Assembly: GCF_014635825.1 (NCBI RefSeq)
Contig: NZ_BMDO01000007.1
Coordinates: 1 to 64,000 of the forward strand
Direction of reading: 5' to 3'
Origin: Mucilaginibacter galii
GTDB taxonomy: Bacteria; Bacteroidota; Bacteroidia; Sphingobacteriales; Sphingobacteriaceae
DNA length: 64,000 bases
A program made the position numbers and the translations under genes. The notes under the pieces are model-generated. The model was not told the origin of the DNA and did not search any database. It saw only the letters and a list, made by a program, of their open reading frames with translations. Below are positions 1 through 7,919 of this stretch, piece by piece. How positions within the stretch are numbered: position 1 is the stretch's first letter; every line of letters starts with the position of its first letter.

Positions 1-110
1 GTTCGGGGTGGTCAATTTGGCCCGGAATGCCTGGTCAGTTTGCCCCGGAATGGGGTGGTCAATTTGACGCGGAATCAATGGTCACATTCCGCCGGAATCA
101 GGTGGTCAAT
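1..110. mobile_element. Terminal repeat array of an IS21-like element (partial, runs off left edge)
   Basis: Four imperfect copies of a ~20-bp unit of the form TGGTCANNTTNNCNCGGAAT begin at 9, 32, 56 and 79, and a fifth partial copy (TGGTCAAT) begins at 103. Spacing is strictly 23, 24, 23, 24 bp. Arrays of this kind are known as the multiple transposase-binding repeats at the ends of IS21-family elements. No transposase gene is visible, so the body of the element, if present, lies outside the window. The exact end cannot be fixed; it lies near 103-115, where recognisable phosphomannomutase coding sequence begins. Confidence 0.6.
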
Positions 111-706
111 ATCAGCGGTATATCCAGCCGAAGGGAAGCGACCTCGATAATTTATCTATTTTGCCAACCTGTGGCACCAAATTCTATAGCTACGAGAACG
201 GTGATTGGACAAAGCTTTATGCCGAAAACTTTACGGATGAACAAAAACAAAAAATAGAAACGTCGTTAAAAAAGGCCGTTGATGAATCTGGTTTCAAAGC
301 AGAACAGACATGGGGCGAGCAAATTGAAGACCGTGACAGCCAGATCACTTTTTCTGCCTTAGGCCAAAAGGCTCCGCTGGAACCCAAAAAAGGCTGGGAC
401 CCTGATTTTAAAAAGAGAAAAGAGATCAAATTGCTGTTAGAAAAGATGATCCCCGAGTTCGCAATCAACCTGGGTGGTGCTACATCTATTGATGTTACCA
501 AACCAGGTATAGATAAAGCTTACGGAATGCATAAGCTGGAAGAAGTGCTTAAGATCAGCATCTCGGAAATGCTTTTTTTAGGTGATGCACTATTTGAGGG
601 TGGCAACGACCATCCCGCAAAAACCACCGGTGTAGACTGTATTCAGGTGCGTGACCCGGAAGACACCAAAATCATTATCCAAACCATTATTACCTGCCAA
701 AAATAA
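111..706 (+). pseudogene. HAD-IIB phosphomannomutase-like protein, 5'-truncated
   Basis: This is the C-terminal part of a HAD-superfamily (eukaryotic PMM-like) phosphomannomutase, which would interconvert mannose-1-phosphate and mannose-6-phosphate. The reading frame is open from about 111, and homology-like sequence starts at PKGSDL and PTCGTKFY. The late HAD motif GDALFEGGND and a K-rich motif with GIDKAYG are present. The N-terminal nucleophile motif (DxDGT) is missing because the IS21-like end lies directly upstream. A TTG at 161 could serve as a start but would give an inactive protein of 181 aa, against the family's ~240-250 aa. It ends 4 bp before the GH130 gene, which suggests a former operon for mannose-1-P handling. 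Confidence 0.7.
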
Positions 707-710
707 AGAT

Positions 711-1790
711 ATGCAATCCTTAAAATTGAAACGCCTGGGCACTATTATGGAGCCTGATATGAATAATCCCATGGAGGCAGGCGGCGTATTGAATCCGGCG
801 GTAGCAAGAGGAAAAGATGTAAATTTGTATTTGTTCCCGCGTATGGCAACCAAAGATAATTATTCCCGAATCGGGATCGTTAAAGTGCTGTTTGACGAAG
901 TGGGAAACCCAAAGGGTGTGGAACGCCTTGGTGTTGCGCTCGAACCGGAAGCGGACTACGAGAAACGACCTGATGGCGGCGGCGGTTGTGAAGATGCCCG
1001 TATAACTTATGTGGAGCCTTTGGAGCGTTATATTATGACCTATACCGCGTTCTCCCCAAATGGCTCAAGAATTGCTATGGCGCAATCTAACGATCTCTTC
1101 CATTGGGAGCGTTTGGGTTTGGTTCACTATAAACCTTATGAAAACATCGATTTCGATAACGTAAGTAACAAAGATGCCTGCGTTTTTCCCATGCAGATAC
1201 CGAGCCCACATGGACACCGTGCGTTGGGCATGCTGCATCGCCCGCTTTTTCCAGGCACCTCGCCCGAGGAAAAAGCGGCACACCCCTGGGACAAAGCTGT
1301 ACAAGAGCATAAGGAAAGTATTTGGTTATCCTATTGCCACATTCACCCGGAGAAACAGGCAAGCGAAAAATGGAACCCTGCTGAATTTACTTCACACCGC
1401 CCGCTCGCTGTGCCTGTTTTTGATTGGGAAAAAGTAAAGATTGGTTCTGGTACACCTCCGGTGATGACAAGGTTTGGTTGGATGTTTTTGTACCATGGTG
1501 TTCATGCAAGTGGGACTCCTGAAAAAGAACAATTGATCTATTCTGCAGGTGTAATGTTTTTATCATCAGATAATCCTTATGATATTGGGTTCAGGTCATT
1601 TGAGCCGATATTGACTCCAACACTTCCCGAAGAAAAAGTCGGGGTGATTGCTGATGTGGTATTCCCAACTGGTATTGACCAGCGGGCTGATATCGGTATG
1701 CCTGATCGATATGATGTTTATTATGGGATGGCCGACAACCGGATCGGAGTTGCGCGCCTTGACCTTCCTCAAAGTCTGGAATGGCTATAA
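711..1790 (+). CDS. Glycoside hydrolase family 130 protein (mannoside phosphorylase-like)
   Basis: 359 aa. GH130 enzymes phosphorolyse beta-mannosides and release alpha-mannose-1-phosphate. Visible features are an N-terminal LNPAVA segment, a GGGGCEDAR motif at about residues 88-96 typical of the five-bladed propeller active site, FLYHGV near residue 258 and a C-terminal segment with GIDQRAD. I chose ATG 711 because it lies 4 bp after the preceding stop and gives a normal family length. A longer frame from 651 would overlap the HAD gene. The neighbouring phosphomannomutase remnant would use its product, which supports a mannose-1-P route. The exact linkage (beta-1,2 or beta-1,4) cannot be read from sequence. 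Confidence 0.85.
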   Translation: MQSLKLKRLGTIMEPDMNNPMEAGGVLNPAVARGKDVNLYLFPRMATKDNYSRIGIVKVLFDEVGNPKGVERLGVALEPEADYEKRPDGGGGCEDARITYVEPLERYIMTYTAFSPNGSRIAMAQSNDLFHWERLGLVHYKPYENIDFDNVSNKDACVFPMQIPSPHGHRALGMLHRPLFPGTSPEEKAAHPWDKAVQEHKESIWLSYCHIHPEKQASEKWNPAEFTSHRPLAVPVFDWEKVKIGSGTPPVMTRFGWMFLYHGVHASGTPEKEQLIYSAGVMFLSSDNPYDIGFRSFEPILTPTLPEEKVGVIADVVFPTGIDQRADIGMPDRYDVYYGMADNRIGVARLDLPQSLEWL

Positions 1791-1801
1791 ATTTTGCATG
1801 A

Positions 1802-2455
1802 ATGAATAAAGTAAATGATTTCCTTCCACGCAGTGTATTAACACTGTTCTTGATGTTCCTGATCTTCGGCGGCTTGTATTTTTCAGCTGGTTTTTTAACT
1901 CCAGTTGCACTGGCAGGTATATTGGCTATGCTTTTTCTGCCTTTTAGCAGATGGATGGAGAAAAAAGGCATGAACCGTACAGTTGCGGCCGTGATATGTG
2001 TGCTGACCCTTATTTTGGTCTTCGCCGGCTTCCTTTATTTAATCAGCTGGCGGGTTTCTAACTTGCAGGCAAACCTTGATCAGATCGAGCAACAATTCAA
2101 TAAATACCTGGGGCAGGCACAGAACTACGTTAACAATAGTTTTGGTGTGTCCAAACAGCAGCAGGATCAGATGCTGAAAAAGCAAGGGTCATCCGGTGCA
2201 GGGAGTGCAGCTACTTATATTGCAGGATTTGTAGCAACCTTATTAGGTTCATTAACTACAACGGTATTGTTGTTGATCTATATGTTTCTTTTTATCAATT
2301 CCCGGGCACATTTTAAAAAATTCATATTAAAACTAGTAAAACCCGAAGATCAGGTAAACACAAAACAATACATCAATTGCTTTCTTGAGACAGACAAGGG
2401 ATTTTTGTGTTGCTCATTCCAGTGCTGGTATATAGCCAAGAACAAGCAAATATGA
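1802..2455 (+). pseudogene. AI-2E family transporter, C-terminally truncated
   Basis: The first ~185 residues match the AI-2E/PerM membrane protein family (PF01594). There is an early pair of hydrophobic helices, a further helix around residues 60-80, a soluble Q-rich segment and another strong helix near 150-170 ending at FKKFILKL. After KPEDQVNTK (about position 2365) the protein no longer resembles the family and reads into a Cys-rich 30-residue tail before a stop. Family members are ~350 aa, so roughly the C-terminal half is missing. It is not found elsewhere in the window. The break coincides with the start of the integrated-element remnant. Confidence 0.75.
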
Positions 2456-2522
2456 TTGGTAGTAATATGCTTGTCATTCACTGCTCTTACTGTAAAAGCT
2501 GTTAAATAATCTTTTGTGCACA

Positions 2523-2801
2523 TCACATAACTTCTCCTTCGCCAGTAAGTAATTTTTTGATGTCTGAGTTACTGTAAAAAACAGTACCGCCTATCTTAGT
2601 GAATTTGATCTTTCGGTTTATTCGTAGGTTTTGCAAAGTCCCTGCTGAGATGCCGAGTAAATCCCTGACCTCCCTGCTTTTAAGCCATTGCCTCTCGTCT
2701 TTTAGCTGAGGTTGAATTAAGGAAGTTAATTCCTTTAACAAATCGGCTTTGAAAGCCATTAAATCTTCTTTAGTAATAATTTCTATTGATGCCATAGTCA
2801 T
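2523..2801 (-). CDS. Helix-turn-helix DNA-binding protein (excisionase/MerR-like)
   Basis: 92 aa. The C-terminal half carries a winged HTH of the excisionase type (HTH_17): WLKSREVRDLLGIS followed by a recognition-helix region and the wing KFTKIGGTVFYS. The N-terminal half is a charged amphipathic helix. Small proteins of this layout are commonly found beside Bacteroidota tyrosine recombinases and act in excision or regulation, so it probably belonged to the same element as the integrase at 3269-4506. The start could be the Met at 2801 or the Met two codons in (2795). Confidence 0.75.
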   Translation of the reverse strand: MTMASIEIITKEDLMAFKADLLKELTSLIQPQLKDERQWLKSREVRDLLGISAGTLQNLRINRKIKFTKIGGTVFYSNSDIKKLLTGEGEVM

Positions 2802-3268
2802 TGACAGTACAGTAAATAAGTGTATTGATGATAAGCAGAACTTTAATCTGCCGACTATGGAAGAGGGTTGCAGTAAGAAGATTTCTCACTGGCGATTAAG
2901 CAAATATACTTAGTATAGGAAAACTAATCAAGTGCTATTCCAAACTAATAATTAAATTATTTACAATTTGATCTGCGATTGAGAAACTATAATTCATTGT
3001 AGAATCAAATTACTAAAACCAAATAAGTGATCAAATTAGTTGCATCGTTTTATTTTAAACGAGACAAAAAATTTAATTATTCAACAATGAGTCCGTTCTT
3101 CATAAATGAACGAACTCATTGTTGAATCAAAGCGAAAATCTAAAGCATTGCCATTCGAAAGGCTTAATATGGTCAACTCATTAATAAGTTACTGATGGTA
3201 ATTGTAATATCAGCTATTTTTAATTCAGCGAGTATTACTACTAATAGCATCGATTCAGTCATGACTAA
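2802..3268. other. AT-rich gene-free stretch inside the integrated remnant
   Basis: 467 bp with no plausible gene on either strand. It is markedly more AT-rich than the flanking chromosomal genes. The main structure in it is the long palindrome at 3079-3127, listed separately. Confidence 0.7.
3079..3127. repeat. Long interrupted palindrome downstream of the integrase
   Basis: Arms 3079-3092 and 3114-3127 (ATTCAACAATGAGT and its exact complement) form 14 perfect pairs. After one mismatch an inner CGTTC/GAACG pairing (3094-3098 with 3108-3112) extends the stem. No U-tract follows, so a simple intrinsic terminator is not obvious. A protein-binding site or recombination site of the element is possible. 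Confidence 0.7.
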
Positions 3269-4506
3269 TTAGAACAGACTCGTTTTACCATTCCACTTTT
3301 GTCTAAGCGAATGCATATCGTCGCTCACTCTCTTGTCCAAAATTTTTGCGTAATGCTGCGTGGTTCGCATGTTCTTATGTCCAAGCATCTTTGATACACT
3401 TTCAATAGATACACCGTTGGACAAGGTAACCGTAGTTGCGAATGTATGCCTTGCAATGTGGTAAGTCAACGTTTTATGAATGCCGCATACATCCGCAATC
3501 TCTTTTAAATAGCAATTCATTTTCTGGTTACTTAATACAGGAAAGATTAAACCGGAGTTGATGCATAGTGGGTTACTTCTGTACCTCTCAATCAATGAAA
3601 GCGCTGGTGGAAGGAGAGGTATCCTGGAATCGGTATCAGTTTTTTGTCTGCTTGTGTAAATCCATTTTTCGTTGTCAAGCCCTAATACGATTTCTGAACG
3701 TTTTAATTTTTTAACATCTGCATAAGCCAGGCCAGTATAACAGCTAAAAAGAAATATATCTCTTACTTGGGATACACGCTCACTAACCAATTTTTTGTCG
3801 CCAGTATTTCAAGTTCTGCACTATTTAGAAATTCCCTTTTAACCTCATTAACCTTGTTCTTATACTTTGCGAACGGGTCTTTTTCGAGCCATCCATTGGC
3901 GATGCAGATCAAAATGATTTTTTTAAAGTTTTTCAGATATTTAACCGTAGAGTTATTGTTGCAATTTCTTTGTGAACGCAGGTAAAAGTCATAAGAAGTG
4001 ATAAATTCGTTATCAATCTTTTTAATATCTATATCAGTCAAATTGTACTTCCAAAGTAGGAAATCCAAAGTATGCTTCAGGCTTGTTTCATATCTGTCGA
4101 ATGTACCCTTCGAATACTCCTTCCCAACCAAATCAGCAATTCTTTGATTATGCTCTTTAAAGATCGGGATTAAGGACTTAATATTAGCAGGCTTATGGCC
4201 GCCTAATAACATTGCTTTTAATGTGCTTGCGGTTAATGGTTCTTGTTCTTCCATCATTTTCCTGTGCACCTCATAAACCTTTTGTTCCAAAGTTTTAAGA
4301 TAGACATTTAGTGACCTGATCGCTTCGGTCGTACCGACTGCTTTCTGACCGGCCGCATTCCATTTATTAGGTTCTACCAGTCTTTTAGTGGAAATTTCTA
4401 TACGCTCACCGTCTATGGTCACGCGCATAAAAATAGGAGCGGTACCGTTAGTCGTTACCTTGGACTTCTTTACATGGAAAAGTACTGCAAAAAATTTGTT
4501 CATCAC
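3269..4506 (-). pseudogene. Tyrosine recombinase/integrase, frameshifted at 3790-3796
   Basis: The N-terminal part (4506-3763, 247 aa) has the arm-binding and SAM-like core-binding domains of Bacteroidota integrases. The catalytic part (3790-3269, 173 aa) has RHTFATT, LGHKNMRTTQHYAKI and the active-site Tyr. The position of the first catalytic Arg reads TGLAYADV, the Arg-less form also seen in Bacteroidota relatives such as IntDOT. The halves are in different frames and join at a run of six A on the minus strand. One extra A, or a -1 slip, gives a normal ~412-aa protein. The run is A_AAA_AAT in phase with the upstream frame, so programmed frameshifting is formally possible. A recent indel or a sequencing error is the simpler reading. 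Confidence 0.85.
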
Positions 4507-4547
4507 ACATCGCTTAAAGTGAATAAAATTAATTAATTATCCTGCTT

Positions 4548-4582
4548 AAATCAAGATGTTCAATGATTGAACATCTTGATTT
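4548..4582. repeat. Perfect 16-bp palindrome upstream of the integrase
   Basis: Arms 4548-4563 and 4567-4582 are exact complements separated by three bases. It sits 42 bp upstream of the integrase start codon. It may be an operator or recombination-related site. No U-tract supports a terminator in either direction. Confidence 0.75.
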
Positions 4583-4604
4583 ACAGCAATTTATAAGCTA
4601 ATTC

Positions 4605-4637
4605 GGGACCTTTAGGGGAGACCTTGAAAAAGGTCCC
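4605..4637. repeat. Inverted repeat GGGACCTTT / AAAGGTCCC
   Basis: Nine-base arms at 4605-4613 and 4629-4637 flank a 15-base loop between the integrase and tRNA-Ser. It may mark the edge of the integrated remnant. Function unknown. Confidence 0.5.
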
Positions 4638-4693
4638 TAATAGGTCACCAGAATTCGGCGATTATTTGATTGTTTTTGCTACTTCGTTAAAGC

Positions 4694-4728
4694 AAAAAAG
4701 GCCGTAAAACTTAATTTTACGGCCTTTT
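4694..4728 (-). terminator. Intrinsic terminator of tRNA-Ser
   Basis: A 14-bp perfect stem (4696-4709 with 4715-4728, loop CTTAA) is followed on the minus strand by a run of T. It lies 24 bp beyond the tRNA 3' end, in the right orientation. Confidence 0.8.
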
Positions 4729-4751
4729 AATGCTATTTGATTACTAAATTG

Positions 4752-4838
4752 CGGAGAGTTAGGGATTCGAACCCCAGGACCCTTTAACAAGTCAACAGTT
4801 TTCAAGACTGCCGCAATCGACCACTCTGCCAACTCTCC
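4752..4838 (-). tRNA. tRNA-Ser (anticodon UGA)
   Basis: 87-nt class II tRNA read on the minus strand. The acceptor arms GGAGAGTT (4838-4831) and AACTCTCC (4760-4753) pair and are followed by discriminator G at 4752. The anticodon loop CTTGAAA gives anticodon TGA (codon UCA). A long variable arm and the T-loop GGTTCGAATCC are present. The 3' CCA is not encoded; the genome reads CAA there. The integrase gene begins ~245 bp downstream, the usual setting for tRNA-directed integration, though I found no duplicated 3' end. Confidence 0.97.
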
Positions 4839-4941
4839 GGGGACAAAAGTACAAATCCGGGGCGAATTGGCAAATTTAGAATGCACTTTTTTTGAAGTTT
4901 TTTAAACGCTCATTTAACCTGTTTATTATCAATACATTAAT

Positions 4942-5919
4942 TTAATGCACCTGCTTAATTTTGTTGGATTTGAAGGTATTTACGCGTGGTTTTACAATTT
5001 TTATGCTCCTTTTGGAGAGATCAACACTCGCGTTGAGCTCAAATCCGATCAAAATAATGAGCGAATTGAGGTACAACCAAATCATCATCACAATAAGTGT
5101 ACCTATGGAACCATAAATTTTATTGTAGGATGAAAAGTGATTGATATAGTAAGAAAAGCCTAACGAAGTGAGCACAGCTAAAGTGGTAGCCAGAATAGAG
5201 CCCGGGCTCGAAAATTTCCAGCGGCGCTTATGAGCAGGACCGTAGCGGTATAGTAACGATACCACCACAAAAAATATAAGTACCACAATAACCCACCGGG
5301 TAAGCGCAATGAGCCATAACCAAAGGTGCCAGGAAGAAAATACGTGCAACTGCAAAAACTTAAGCAGCGCCTGTCCGGCAATCAAGATGGCAATGGCAAA
5401 CAGGAGTGAAAAACTAATAACCACCGTTAAGCCTATAGAAACCATACGGCGCTTTAGCCAGGTGCGCGACTCCAATATTAACGATGATTTGTTAAAGGCC
5501 TGCATGAGGTTGTAAACGCCGTTAGAGGCAAAGTACAGCGCCGAAGCAAAACCAAAAGTAAGGAGCTTGGTGTTTTGGTGTTTTACAATATCATCAATAG
5601 TACTTTCAAAAGCATCGTAAGTGTTACCAGGCAGTATGGTGGCTAGCAGTTTGAGCAGCGTATCCTGAAAATGGGGGATAGGCACCATGGGAATAAGTGT
5701 AAACAAAAAGATGGTGGCCGGGAACAGGGCCAGCATGAAATTATACGCCAAAGCCGATGCCCGGTTAATAAGCGAACTCTTCTTCAGTTCCCCGAAAAAG
5801 AAAACGCCAATGGTATATAAGGGCAGCGGCCGAAACCCCGGTAAAATAACGGATTTGGTCCACTCCAGAAAACCTCTGTAGATACTTAGTTTGAGTAAAA
5901 AGCGGTGAAGCCAATCCAT
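4942..5919 (-). CDS. YihY/BrkB family inner-membrane protein
   Basis: 325 aa with about six predicted transmembrane segments, matching the YihY/virulence factor BrkB (UPF0761) family. Typical features are the segment ASALAYNFMLALFPA near residue 55-70, the GxxNLMQAFN-like stretch in the middle and the C-terminal YGSIGTLIVMMIWLYLNS helix. It is the last gene of the minus-strand run mltG - thioesterase - yihY, starting 9 bp after the thioesterase stop. The molecular function of the family is not established; older RNase BN assignments are wrong. Confidence 0.85.
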   Translation of the reverse strand: MDWLHRFLLKLSIYRGFLEWTKSVILPGFRPLPLYTIGVFFFGELKKSSLINRASALAYNFMLALFPATIFLFTLIPMVPIPHFQDTLLKLLATILPGNTYDAFESTIDDIVKHQNTKLLTFGFASALYFASNGVYNLMQAFNKSSLILESRTWLKRRMVSIGLTVVISFSLLFAIAILIAGQALLKFLQLHVFSSWHLWLWLIALTRWVIVVLIFFVVVSLLYRYGPAHKRRWKFSSPGSILATTLAVLTSLGFSYYINHFSSYNKIYGSIGTLIVMMIWLYLNSLIILIGFELNASVDLSKRSIKIVKPRVNTFKSNKIKQVH

Positions 5920-5928
5920 TGGCCAAAT

Positions 5929-6336
5929 TTACTCAAAATAGGGCTTCACTTTATCTAAAAATTCTTGCGGGGGCAAACTTGGGCGGTTACGCTTCATATC
6001 AATAAACGCCAGCAAAGTTTCGCCTACATGAATAAGCTCTTGTTTTTCATTAAAGAGCTCATAATTAAAGTGGATTTTTATCGCCGGCATCTTTTCCATG
6101 GTTACTTTGATGCTGATCTCCTCGTCGTACAAAGCAGGCTTCAGGTACTTACACTTCATTTCAAGCACAGGCATCATCACACCCACTTCTTCCATCCAGC
6201 GGTAAGTAAGGCCTAAACTGCGCAGCATTTCTACACGGCCTACCTCAAAAAATTCGGCATAGTTGCCGTAGTACATGTAGCCCATTTGGTCTGTTTCGCC
6301 GTAGCGTACGCGTACTTTAGTGGTGTGTGTAAACAT
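5929..6336 (-). CDS. Acyl-CoA thioesterase, 4HBT/YbgC type
   Basis: 135 aa hot-dog fold protein. The N-terminal motif YGETDQMGYMYYGNYAEFFE matches the 4HBT signature, with the catalytic Asp in ETDQMG. It hydrolyses acyl-CoA thioesters; the chain length is not predictable from sequence. Its ATG shares one base with the mltG stop (TAATG), so the two are translationally coupled. Confidence 0.85.
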   Translation of the reverse strand: MFTHTTKVRVRYGETDQMGYMYYGNYAEFFEVGRVEMLRSLGLTYRWMEEVGVMMPVLEMKCKYLKPALYDEEISIKVTMEKMPAIKIHFNYELFNEKQELIHVGETLLAFIDMKRNRPSLPPQEFLDKVKPYFE

Positions 6337-7391
6337 TATTTCTTAATTCCTCTCTCGTTCAAAGCCTGCTGAAAGCGGTGTGCATTAGCCATATGTTCTG
6401 CTACGTTGGTGGCAAAATTATGGTAGCCCGAAAAATCTTCTTTAGCGCACATGTAAATGTAATTGTGCTGCTTGTAATTTAAAACGGCTTTCACGGCGTT
6501 TACCGATGGCATCATGATAGGTCCGGGCGGCAAACCGGTATTTCGGTAAGTATTATAGGGCGAAGGTGTACTTAAGTATTTGTTGAGTACACGCTTTATG
6601 GTAAAATCACCCGTGGCAAAAATTACGGTTGGGTCGGCCTCCATTTTTATTCCTCTTTTTAAGCGGTTTAAGTATAAGCCTGCAATGGTAGGCATTTCAT
6701 CATCGTGCAAAGCTTCTGCATCAACCACCGAGGCTAAAATAGAAACCTGGATAGGAGTAAGGTTAATGGCAGCCGCCAGTTGCTTACGGGCTGGGGTCCA
6801 AAAGTTTTCATACTCCTTGTACATGCGTTTAAAAAACTGTTCGCTTGTAGTGTTCCAATACATTTGATAAGTATTGGGCATAAACATGGTGTACACGTTT
6901 TCGGTGGTGAAGCCGTATTGCTCCACAAATTTGGCCGAATCGAGCAGACTGATAATGGCCACAGAATCGGGCTCAATTTGCTTCGATATATAACCGGCAA
7001 ACTGCGTTTTTAAACGCAGACCGCGAAACTTCAGATCAACCGGTTCTTGTGCGCCGGAGGCCAGCATGTTAATGAGTTTGCGGTTGCTCATGCCTTCCTT
7101 TAAGCGGTACTTACCCGGCTTAACGCGGCCTACATAATTCATATTATGCGCTGCCCATAAAAAGGTAGTAGTGTCTTTTACGATGCCTTGCTCGCGGATG
7201 GTTTGATACACATCGTTAAAGCCGGCTTCAGAATGTATGTACAGGTATTCTTGCTTATCGGTGACGTTGGGGCCAAACCACCGTAGGTAATATACCACAC
7301 CGGTAATACCTAATGCCAAAATCACAATAGCAACTAAGGCAATAATAAACTTCTTAAATGTGCCGCCCGACGACGGTTTTTGATTATCCAT
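6336..7391 (-). CDS. mltG: Endolytic transglycosylase MltG
   Basis: 351 aa. A cytoplasmic N-terminus of ~15 residues and one transmembrane helix (about 15-35) precede an extracytoplasmic YceG/MltG domain. The family core is visible as ILASVVDAE, then LYLNRLKRG, then ADPTVIFA, and later GLPPGPI and PSVNAVKAVL. It cleaves nascent glycan strands in peptidoglycan and is thought to set strand length. The usual VExE stretch reads VDAE here, so one acidic residue is Asp while the second Glu is kept. It overlaps the downstream thioesterase by one base. Confidence 0.88.
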   Translation of the reverse strand: MDNQKPSSGGTFKKFIIALVAIVILALGITGVVYYLRWFGPNVTDKQEYLYIHSEAGFNDVYQTIREQGIVKDTTTFLWAAHNMNYVGRVKPGKYRLKEGMSNRKLINMLASGAQEPVDLKFRGLRLKTQFAGYISKQIEPDSVAIISLLDSAKFVEQYGFTTENVYTMFMPNTYQMYWNTTSEQFFKRMYKEYENFWTPARKQLAAAINLTPIQVSILASVVDAEALHDDEMPTIAGLYLNRLKRGIKMEADPTVIFATGDFTIKRVLNKYLSTPSPYNTYRNTGLPPGPIMMPSVNAVKAVLNYKQHNYIYMCAKEDFSGYHNFATNVAEHMANAHRFQQALNERGIKK

Positions 7392-7423
7392 ATAAGTAAT
7401 ATTCTATCTTATTTTTTATTCCC

Positions 7424-7446
7424 CTCTTGAGAGGGGCAGGGGTGTG
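7424..7446. repeat. GC-rich palindrome, CCCCTC...GAGGGG family
   Basis: CCCCTCTTGAGAGGGG followed by CAGGGGTG. It resembles the palindromes at 9110-9162, 9214-9266 and inside alaS at 10585-10614, so it is a member of a dispersed family. Confidence 0.6.
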
Positions 7447-7475
7447 TTTCTCTAATAATTTGCATATTATCATCT

Positions 7476-7570
7476 TTGTCATTTCGAGTGCTAACGAGAA
7501 ATCTTGTTACTTCTATTACTACAGCTATGCAAGGCTAAACAGGATTTCTCACTATCGTTCGAAATGACAA
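7476..7570. repeat. Dispersed inverted repeat (TTGTCATTTCGA type)
   Basis: Outer arms TTGTCATTTCGA (7476-7487) and its complement (7559-7570) enclose inner arms GAGAAATCTTGTT (7496-7508) and AACAGGATTTCTC (7538-7550). Half-copies lie at 8833-8864 and 36946-36977. Such elements are common between genes in Sphingobacteriaceae. It lies between rhodanese and mltG. Confidence 0.8.
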
Positions 7571-7586
7571 TCAGTATTTAAAGAAC

Positions 7587-7919
7587 TCATCCGCCTAACC
7601 TCCGCAAAGCCAGCAACCCACCTTTTAAATTGCGCGTATGAGTATAACCGTTTTGTTGCAGAATTTGTTGTGCGGTACGGCTGCGTAATCCGGCCTGGCA
7701 AATTAATATAATCTCCTCGCCTTCATCAAACGGTAATTCATCAGGCTCCTGCGTTAGTTTACCTAAGGGTATATTCTCTCCGCCAACATTGTGCGTATGA
7801 AACTCAATAGGTTCGCGTACGTCAATAATGGATAGCTTTTCTCCCGCCTTTAAACGTTCATGAAGTTCTGCCGCGGTTATATCAGGGCTGTTGCTGTGGT
7901 GGCTCGGGTTGTGGTTCAT
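7587..7919 (-). CDS. Rhodanese-like domain protein
   Basis: 110 aa, a single rhodanese domain. The substrate motif IDVREPIEF and the active-site loop CQAGLRS, with the persulfide-forming Cys, are present near residues 37-45 and 74-80. It may act as a sulfurtransferase or sulfur carrier; the partner is unknown. Its start lies 38 bp inside the 3' end of the upstream PASTA gene. No other in-frame Met exists, so the overlap is probably real. Confidence 0.85.
   Translation of the reverse strand: MNHNPSHHSNSPDITAAELHERLKAGEKLSIIDVREPIEFHTHNVGGENIPLGKLTQEPDELPFDEGEEIILICQAGLRSRTAQQILQQNGYTHTRNLKGGLLALRRLGG

Noticed and set aside
1..110. CRISPR array
   Set aside because: Repeats are imperfect, adjacent units share most of their sequence and there are no unique spacers; they fit IS end repeats.
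27..257. ORF across the left edge
   Set aside because: It translates the IS21-like repeats and runs into the HAD gene in the wrong frame.
2340..4840. Duplicated tRNA-Ser 3' end as attL/attR
   Set aside because: I looked for the last ~20 bases of the tRNA near the left junction of the remnant and did not find them.
4662..4886. 74-aa minus-strand ORF
   Set aside because: It is the translated tRNA-Ser gene and its terminator.
6734..7013. Opposite-strand ORFs within mltG
   Set aside because: They are shadow frames of mltG with no coding signal of their own.
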